Positions 5,914-9,748 of a DNA stretch of 9,748 bases are shown here, piece after piece (within the stretch, counting starts at the first letter, position 1; every line of letters starts with the position of its first letter). The position numbers were made by a program, and so were the translations under genes. The notes under the pieces were generated by a model. The model saw only the letters and a program-made list of their open reading frames with translations. It ran no database searches and was not told the origin of the DNA. This stretch comes from VGKP01 sp038045285 (lineage in GTDB: Archaea > Nanobdellota > Nanobdellia > Pacearchaeales > GW2011-AR1): NCBI GenBank assembly GCA_038045285.1, contig JBBSYK010000033.1:1-9748 (forward strand), written 5' to 3'.

Positions 5914-7245
5914 ATGAATAATAAATTTATAGAATCAGAAGTGTTAGAACTAAAAACTTCAACGTCTGAATTGAAAGAAGCAATTATAGCCATAGCAGCG
6001 ATAATGAATAAGCATCGAAAGGGAGAATTATATTTCGGAATTAAGAATACTGGCGAGATTGTTGGGCAGGATGTTTCTGATAAAACTTTAAGAGATGTTG
6101 CGCAGGCAATAACAGATCATATTGAACCGAAGATATATCCTCATGTCGAGAATGTTACAATTAAAGAAAAACAATGCATTCATGCAGTATTTGAAGGAAA
6201 AAAAGTTCCTTATTATGCATATGGCAGAACATATATGCGAGTTGGAGACCAAAATAAACAATTAAGCCCAGAAGAAATTGAGCGATTTATTATTGATAAA
6301 AATACAGAAAAAATGCGTTGGGATAATCAGATCAATGATGATGCGACTTTGAAAGACATTGATGAGAAAAAAGTGAGATTATTTATTAAAAGAACAGGAC
6401 AGAATTTTACTTCAATTAAGAATATTTTGGATACACTCGAAGTTGTGAAGGAGAACAGGCTTCTTAATACCGCAATTATTTTCTTTGGAAAAAATCCACG
6501 CAAGCATTTCTTTAATTTTAGACTTCGATGTGCAGTATTTGCAGGAAAAAGCACTTCCACTATTCTTGACAGACAAGAAGTTGAAGGAGACATTTTACAA
6601 TTGATTGAAAACGCACTTGATTATATCAGGAAGAACATTCATTTGGGTATGAAGCTTGAAGGTTTAACTCGTGTTGATGTTCCTGAAATAGACTCTGATG
6701 CATTACGAGAAGCGCTAACAAACTCCTTTTGTCATAGGGATTATTACGATCCTGAATGTGTTGAAGTGGCAATCTTTCAGGATAGAGTAGAAATACGAAA
6801 TCCGGGCAGTTTATATGGCGGATTAACTATAGAACAGCTGCTAAAGGGTGGAATTGCAAAACGAAGAAATCCATTAATTGCAGAGCTGTTACACCGAGTT
6901 CATTTTGGAGAGAGATGGGGTCGAGGAATACCTTTTATTTTGGAGCGGGAAAAGGATACGAATTTTGAAGTGATAGCGAATATATTCATCGTGACATTTA
7001 AGAGAAAGAATAAAGAGATTATAATAAAGGTGACTGAAAAGGTGACTGAAAAGGTGACTGAAAATCAGAAAAAAATTTTAGAGATCATTAATGAGAATCC
7101 TCAAAGCACAGTTATAGAGATTGCAAAGGAAATTAAGATATCTAGAAAAAGCGTTTTAGAGAATATTTCCAAGCTTAAAGAAAAAGGCATTTTGAAACGT
7201 GTTGGTCCCGATAGGGGAGGATATTGGGAGGTCATAGAAAAATGA
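5914..7245 (+). CDS. COG2865-type protein: Schlafen AlbA_2 domain, HATPase_c_4 and C-terminal winged helix
   Basis: A 443-residue protein of normal family length. Residues 5-125 form an AlbA_2 (Schlafen-like, nucleic-acid-binding) domain ('ESEVLELK', 'GELYFGIKNTGEIVGQDV', 'TYMRVGDQNK'). 'FGKNP' lies at 191-195. About 255-345 is the GHKL-type ATP-binding part of the RecG-like C-terminal domain: N-box 'EALTNSFCHRDYY' (266-278), D290 and 'RNPGSLYGG' (295-303), then 'GERWGRGI' (332-339). Residues 384-441 are a winged helix-turn-helix, joined by a linker with three VTEK/VTEN copies. It is probably a DNA-binding ATP-dependent regulator; members occur in defence and mobile regions, but no specific function is established here. 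The ATG at 5914 has a good Shine-Dalgarno (GGAGGAG, six bases away), unlike the leaderless modules next door. Confidence 0.88.
   Translation: MNNKFIESEVLELKTSTSELKEAIIAIAAIMNKHRKGELYFGIKNTGEIVGQDVSDKTLRDVAQAITDHIEPKIYPHVENVTIKEKQCIHAVFEGKKVPYYAYGRTYMRVGDQNKQLSPEEIERFIIDKNTEKMRWDNQINDDATLKDIDEKKVRLFIKRTGQNFTSIKNILDTLEVVKENRLLNTAIIFFGKNPRKHFFNFRLRCAVFAGKSTSTILDRQEVEGDILQLIENALDYIRKNIHLGMKLEGLTRVDVPEIDSDALREALTNSFCHRDYYDPECVEVAIFQDRVEIRNPGSLYGGLTIEQLLKGGIAKRRNPLIAELLHRVHFGERWGRGIPFILEREKDTNFEVIANIFIVTFKRKNKEIIIKVTEKVTEKVTENQKKILEIINENPQSTVIEIAKEIKISRKSVLENISKLKEKGILKRVGPDRGGYWEVIEK
7027..7062 (+). repeat. Three tandem 12-bp repeats in the linker of the COG2865-type gene
   Basis: AAGGTGACTGAA occurs three times in perfect tandem and encodes 'KVTE' three times between the ATPase-like and winged-helix parts. 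The copy number could change by slippage without shifting the frame. Short VTEK repeats are common in this family. Confidence 0.9.
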
Positions 7246-7282
7246 AAATGAAAGAGGAGCATAGTGAGAAGGAGGATATAGA

Positions 7283-7786
7283 ATGGAATTGAATAAAAAG
7301 ATAATTTATGGGATTGATTTTTTAATTGTAGCTGGGACTTTAGTAGGACTATTTGTAATGTTCGGATATGCCAGGCCTCTTGTAATTGGACCAATTGATG
7401 ATTACAATACCTCAAGCACATCTGTTTTATTCACGTTTGAGAAAGGAGAGGTGATATTGATTGATGATAATTTGGAATTCAGCTCGCCGCAGAAGATTTA
7501 TGCACAGGATTATTTAGTCGTGCATTTAGATCCCGGAAAATATTATTGGAAAATAGAAGGCGCTTTGCCTAGCAGTGTTAGGAGCCTGACAATAAATTCT
7601 GTCGTGGATCTTAAATTGAAAAAAAGCGAGGGAAGGGAAGATGAATATGAAGTTGTTAATGCTGGAAATACTTTATTGGACGTCGAAGTTTATCATAATG
7701 ATATCCTGAATCAGACTTTAGTTTTAGAAGTAGATGAAAGCAAGCAAGTTAGCGGCGAGGCTTTTGTCGGGAGGCAATATGGTTAG
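7283..7786 (+). CDS. Small single-pass membrane protein with an outward beta domain
   Basis: A 167-residue protein with a basic start (MELNKK), a membrane helix at about 7-29 ('IIYGIDFLIVAGTLVGLFVMF'), then an extracytoplasmic beta-rich domain ('SVLFTFEKGEVILIDDNLEF', 'PGKYYWKIEG', 'EYEVVNAGNTLLDVEVYHND'). 'PGKYYWKI' and 'NAGNTLLDVEV' suggest Ig-like folds. I do not recognise a named family; it resembles small proteins that accompany surface proteins in DPANN archaea. The start ATG has GGAGG seven bases upstream (7271-7275). The stop TAG (7784-7786) overlaps a possible next ORF at 7779. It probably joins the surface protein and the protein at 8026 in one membrane-surface unit. The first residues resemble those of the truncated gene starts at 3463 and 4446 ('EINKKI' against 'ELNKKI'). 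Confidence 0.75.
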   Translation: MELNKKIIYGIDFLIVAGTLVGLFVMFGYARPLVIGPIDDYNTSSTSVLFTFEKGEVILIDDNLEFSSPQKIYAQDYLVVHLDPGKYYWKIEGALPSSVRSLTINSVVDLKLKKSEGREDEYEVVNAGNTLLDVEVYHNDILNQTLVLEVDESKQVSGEAFVGRQYG

Positions 7787-8036
7787 GGTAGATTATGTCT
7801 TTTGGAATTTTGACAGAAGAATAGTAGAGATATTAGGTAGAATTCATATAGATGATTGTAAAAAAATTAATTGTATCATTGAAACCTCAAGATTTGTATT
7901 TGCGCAATCCCCCTACTTCAGTTCGAGGGCAAGCAAATCAAATCTTGATGGTGCTCAAGAACCCGAACACGCCCCGGACTTTAGTCCGAGGGTTCTTGAC
8001 ATATCTAGTTTAAGAGGTGAAATTGATGAATCTTAA
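7779..8036 (+). other. Possible small ORF or gene remnant carrying element E2
   Basis: An ATG at 7779 overlaps the stop of the preceding gene (ATGGTTAG) and has GGGAGG four bases upstream, a layout typical of coupled operon genes. It reads MVRVDYVFWNFDRRIVEILG and stays open for 85 codons, but from about codon 37 it runs through the palindromic element at 7887-7999, which is unlikely to be coding. I recognise no family. It may be the start of a short gene ruined by the element, or a chance ORF. Confidence 0.2.
7887..7999. repeat. Palindrome-cluster element E2 (MITE-like)
   Basis: Two strong hairpins. The first pairs TCAAGATTTG (7887-7896) with CAAATCTTGA (7939-7948), continues as ATTTGC/GCAAAT (7898-7903/7933-7938) after one bulged base, and encloses CCCCCTACTTCAGTTCGAGGG. 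The second pairs TCAAGAACCC (7955-7964) with GGGTTCTTGA (7990-7999), with an inner stem CGGACT/AGTCCG (7975-7980/7983-7988) around TT. A ten-base left bulge makes it asymmetric. Both loops contain variants of the same 21-base core. It lies in the 239-base gap between two genes that are probably operon partners. Confidence 0.8.
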
Positions 8037-9237
8037 TAAATTAAATATTTTATTGGTTATTGGAGTGATTGTTTTAGTATTTATGAATGTTCAAGTTAGT
8101 GCTTTGGGAATTACACCTGGAAGAATAAATCTTAATTATGAGTCTGGAAAAGAAGTTTCTGGAGGATTTACTGTTGTGAATACTGAGAATAAAGATATTC
8201 AAGTGGTGATTGTTGCGCAAGGAGAATTTAATCAGAGCGTTAGATTTTCTGAAGTATCATTTAAAATGAGTTCTTCTGAGAAAGAAAAGAGAATACAATA
8301 TAATTTGAAAATGCCTTCGCAGTTATCGCCAGGGCCACACATGGCAGAAATAGTAGCCTTAGAAATACCTTCTAAAGCGGGAAACGGTGATACTTCAGTT
8401 GGAGCAACTGTTGCCGTAGTCACACAGGTTAATGTTTTTGTTCCTTATCCAGATAAATATGCTGAGGCAAGTTTAGACATAGTTTCAGACACTCCTGGAA
8501 AAATCACATTTGTTATTCCAGTTGTAAATCGGGGTAAATTAGATTTAGTTAGAGTGAGGGCTAATGTAGATATTTATGGAACATTGAACGAGAAAGTTGT
8601 TAGCTTTAATACAAATGAAGTTGGAATAAAAAGCGGGGAAAGAAGAGAGATTGCTTATGCTTGGAACGCAAATGTAACTACTGGGACTTATAGGGCTGTT
8701 GCTACTGTGCTTTATGATGAAGAAACTTTAAGATTAGAGAGACAATTTTCTGTTGGAAAACCTGTTTTAGATTTGCAGCAGATTGAAGTAAATGATTTTA
8801 CTTTGGGGCAAATAGCTAAGTTTGAGATGCTTGTTGAGAATCAATGGAGCGAAGAAATTAAAGGAGCTTATGCTGAGATGGAAATTTATAACAAGCAAAA
8901 GGAAATTATGGCTGATGTCAAGTCGCCAACTTATGACTTTCTTCCATTGTCAAAGAAATTAATGGTAGCTTATTGGGATACTGGAGGAGTAAAGGAAGGA
9001 GTTTACGACTCTTCTGTTTTCTTGAGATATGGAGCACAGTCGACGCAGAAAGACTTTAAGCTGGATGTTAAACAGGATTCTATTACTGCCATTGGAATAG
9101 GCTATGTTATTTCATCGAAGACAAAGAGCGGAAGCTCTATAACTACTATTTTAGTTGTAGGAGTAGTGGTTTTGATACTTATAAACCTTGGATGGTTCTT
9201 AGTGTTAAGAAAATTCCTTCATAGAAAGAAGGAATAA
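8026..9237 (+). CDS. DUF916/COG1361-like membrane-anchored surface protein
   Basis: A 403-residue protein with a signal peptide (residues about 6-26, ending 'NVQVSA'), then 'LGITPGRINLNYESGKEVSG', which matches the opening of DUF916/COG1361 Ig-like domains. Further beta-sandwich regions follow ('NRGKLDLVRVRANVDIYG', 'GTYRAVATVLYDEETLRL', 'FEMLVENQWSEEIKGAYAEM'). The C-terminus has a membrane helix at about 372-394 and a basic tail (RKFLHRKKE), so the body is outside the cell. The ATG at 8026 is preferred to GTG 8017 because GAGGTGA (8014-8020) is a Shine-Dalgarno five bases before it. In Gram-positive bacteria DUF916 proteins work with WxL surface proteins and a small membrane partner; the genes at 1-3461 and 7283-7786 would fill those roles. 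That comparison is inference. Confidence 0.8.
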   Translation: MNLNKLNILLVIGVIVLVFMNVQVSALGITPGRINLNYESGKEVSGGFTVVNTENKDIQVVIVAQGEFNQSVRFSEVSFKMSSSEKEKRIQYNLKMPSQLSPGPHMAEIVALEIPSKAGNGDTSVGATVAVVTQVNVFVPYPDKYAEASLDIVSDTPGKITFVIPVVNRGKLDLVRVRANVDIYGTLNEKVVSFNTNEVGIKSGERREIAYAWNANVTTGTYRAVATVLYDEETLRLERQFSVGKPVLDLQQIEVNDFTLGQIAKFEMLVENQWSEEIKGAYAEMEIYNKQKEIMADVKSPTYDFLPLSKKLMVAYWDTGGVKEGVYDSSVFLRYGAQSTQKDFKLDVKQDSITAIGIGYVISSKTKSGSSITTILVVGVVVLILINLGWFLVLRKFLHRKKE

Positions 9238-9243
9238 TTTTTT
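9213..9243 (+). terminator. Hairpin plus T-run at the end of the surface operon
   Basis: ATTCCTTC (9213-9220) pairs with GAAGGAAT (9228-9235) over a seven-base loop, followed by AA and six Ts (9238-9243). The stem overlaps the last codons of the preceding gene. The T-run alone would favour archaeal termination. Confidence 0.55.
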
Positions 9244-9244
9244 G

Positions 9245-9252
9245 TATATAAA
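9245..9252 (+). promoter_or_regulatory. TATA box of the IS91-type transposase fragment
   Basis: TATATAAA is centred about 27 bases before the GTG at 9276. This is the same leaderless spacing seen at the toxin-antitoxin modules, and it supports that unusual start codon. Confidence 0.55.
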
Positions 9253-9257
9253 GTATA

Positions 9258-9312
9258 AAGGGTTAGCCTTATTAGGTGCTAAACCCTTGTGTTATTATTC
9301 AAGTAACACAAG
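9258..9312. repeat. Two overlapping hairpins at the 5' end of the transposase
   Basis: The first pairs AAGGGTTAGC (9258-9267) with GCTAAACCCTT (9278-9288), with one bulged A. The second pairs CTTGTGTTA (9286-9294) with TAACACAAG (9304-9312), a perfect nine-base stem. They share bases 9286-9288, so only one can fold fully at a time. They may be part of the element's end or affect translation from the GTG inside the first hairpin. Confidence 0.6.
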
Positions 9313-9710
9313 AAATTCTTGCAAAAGAGAGCAATAAACCTTTCTATTCAGTAAAACTTATCTTCGAAGATAATTGGGAAGATTACCTAAAGACTCATGA
9401 AGTACGAGAGATAGAACGAATCGAAGTAGAAAAGATGCTTACGTGTAAAGATGGAAGTAGAGGAGGATACTGGTATTATTGCAAGAATTGTGATGAATAT
9501 GTCTTTGTTCCATTTGGATGCAACTCAAGATTATGCTCTTGCTGCGGCAAGAGATACACAGACCAATGGGCATCAATGCTTTCTGAAAGACTTGAGAAAA
9601 ACATATTCCATAGACATCTTGTCTTTGGAATTCCAGATATGCTCTGGAAATATTTTCAGGATGATAGAACTCTTTACAAAGTTCTGATGGATACTGCTTA
9701 CATCCACTAA
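9276..9710 (+). pseudogene. IS91-type (HUH/Y2) transposase, N-terminal part only
   Basis: A 144-residue frame from GTG 9276. The first part matches the IS91 zinc-binding domain: 'YYCKNCDEY' (C69, C72), then 'GCNSRLCSCCGKRYTDQWA' (C82, C87, C89/C90), followed by 'FHRHLVFGIPDMLW' and 'TLYKVLMDTAY', the opening of the transposase core. IS91 transposases are normally about 350-400 residues and carry an HxH motif and catalytic tyrosines further on. Here a TAA at 9708-9710 stops the protein before them. The other two forward frames also reach stops within the next 25 bases (TAA 9728, TGA 9732), so no simple frameshift rescues it inside the window. It is probably inactive, or a single nonsense change; the window ends too soon to tell. 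Confidence 0.75.
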
Positions 9711-9748
9711 CTCTTGCAAGTTCATTATAAGCTGAGAATCTATCTTCA
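9711..9748. other. Window end, no feature seen
   Basis: These 38 bases follow the transposase stop. They may be further degraded transposase sequence, but nothing is recognisable. Confidence 0.3.

Noticed and set aside
4446..5921. A plus-strand open frame of 491 codons
   Set aside because: It reads through palindromic element E1, antisense to the module 2 toxin and antitoxin, and antisense to the DUF433 relic. Beyond the first 15 or so residues it has no recognisable protein features.
8017..8025. GTG or TTG start for the DUF916-like protein
   Set aside because: GTG 8017 lies inside the Shine-Dalgarno sequence GAGGTGA, which is correctly spaced for ATG 8026.

Overview
The window looks like a piece of an AT-rich archaeal genome, most likely a DPANN lineage of the Woesearchaeota/Pacearchaeota type. 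This is inferred from family resemblance, not from a marker gene. The supporting signs are an Asn-rich, sequon-rich secreted beta-helix/LamG protein, tiny PIN-domain toxin-antitoxin pairs, and TATA boxes centred about 26 nt upstream of start codons, which fits leaderless archaeal transcripts. No rRNA, tRNA or CRISPR array was seen.

Layout. (1) 1-3461 (+): the 3' part of a large cell-surface protein gene; its 5' end lies outside the window. (2) 3462-7245: an inserted-looking block. It holds two divergent VapBC-type modules on the minus strand (3528-4223 and 4685-5392), a broken DUF433 antitoxin gene on the minus strand (5469-5855), and a plus-strand Schlafen-AlbA_2/HATPase/winged-helix protein of the COG2865 type (5914-7245). 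A perfect 133-bp copy of the 3' end of the surface gene lies at both edges of the first module. (3) 7283-9237 (+): two membrane-anchored, outward-facing proteins that look like partners of the surface protein: a small single-pass protein and a DUF916/COG1361-like protein. (4) 9245-9748: the start of an IS91-type (HUH) transposase, broken by a stop codon.

Three palindrome-cluster elements of about 110-160 bp sit in the accessory parts: 4521-4680, 5562-5714 and 7887-7999. The first and third share sequence, including hairpin cores with ACTTTAGT or ACTTCAGT. The second splits the DUF433 gene in frame. They look like small non-autonomous mobile elements.

Working model (inference). The surface protein ends in a WxL-like beta domain. 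With the small membrane protein and the DUF916-like protein it would form an archaeal counterpart of the Gram-positive WxL surface complex. This operon has been invaded just after the surface gene. The invading toxin-antitoxin cassettes run against the operon and are bounded by copies of the surface gene's last 43 codons, so cassettes could be gained or lost by recombination without damaging that gene.
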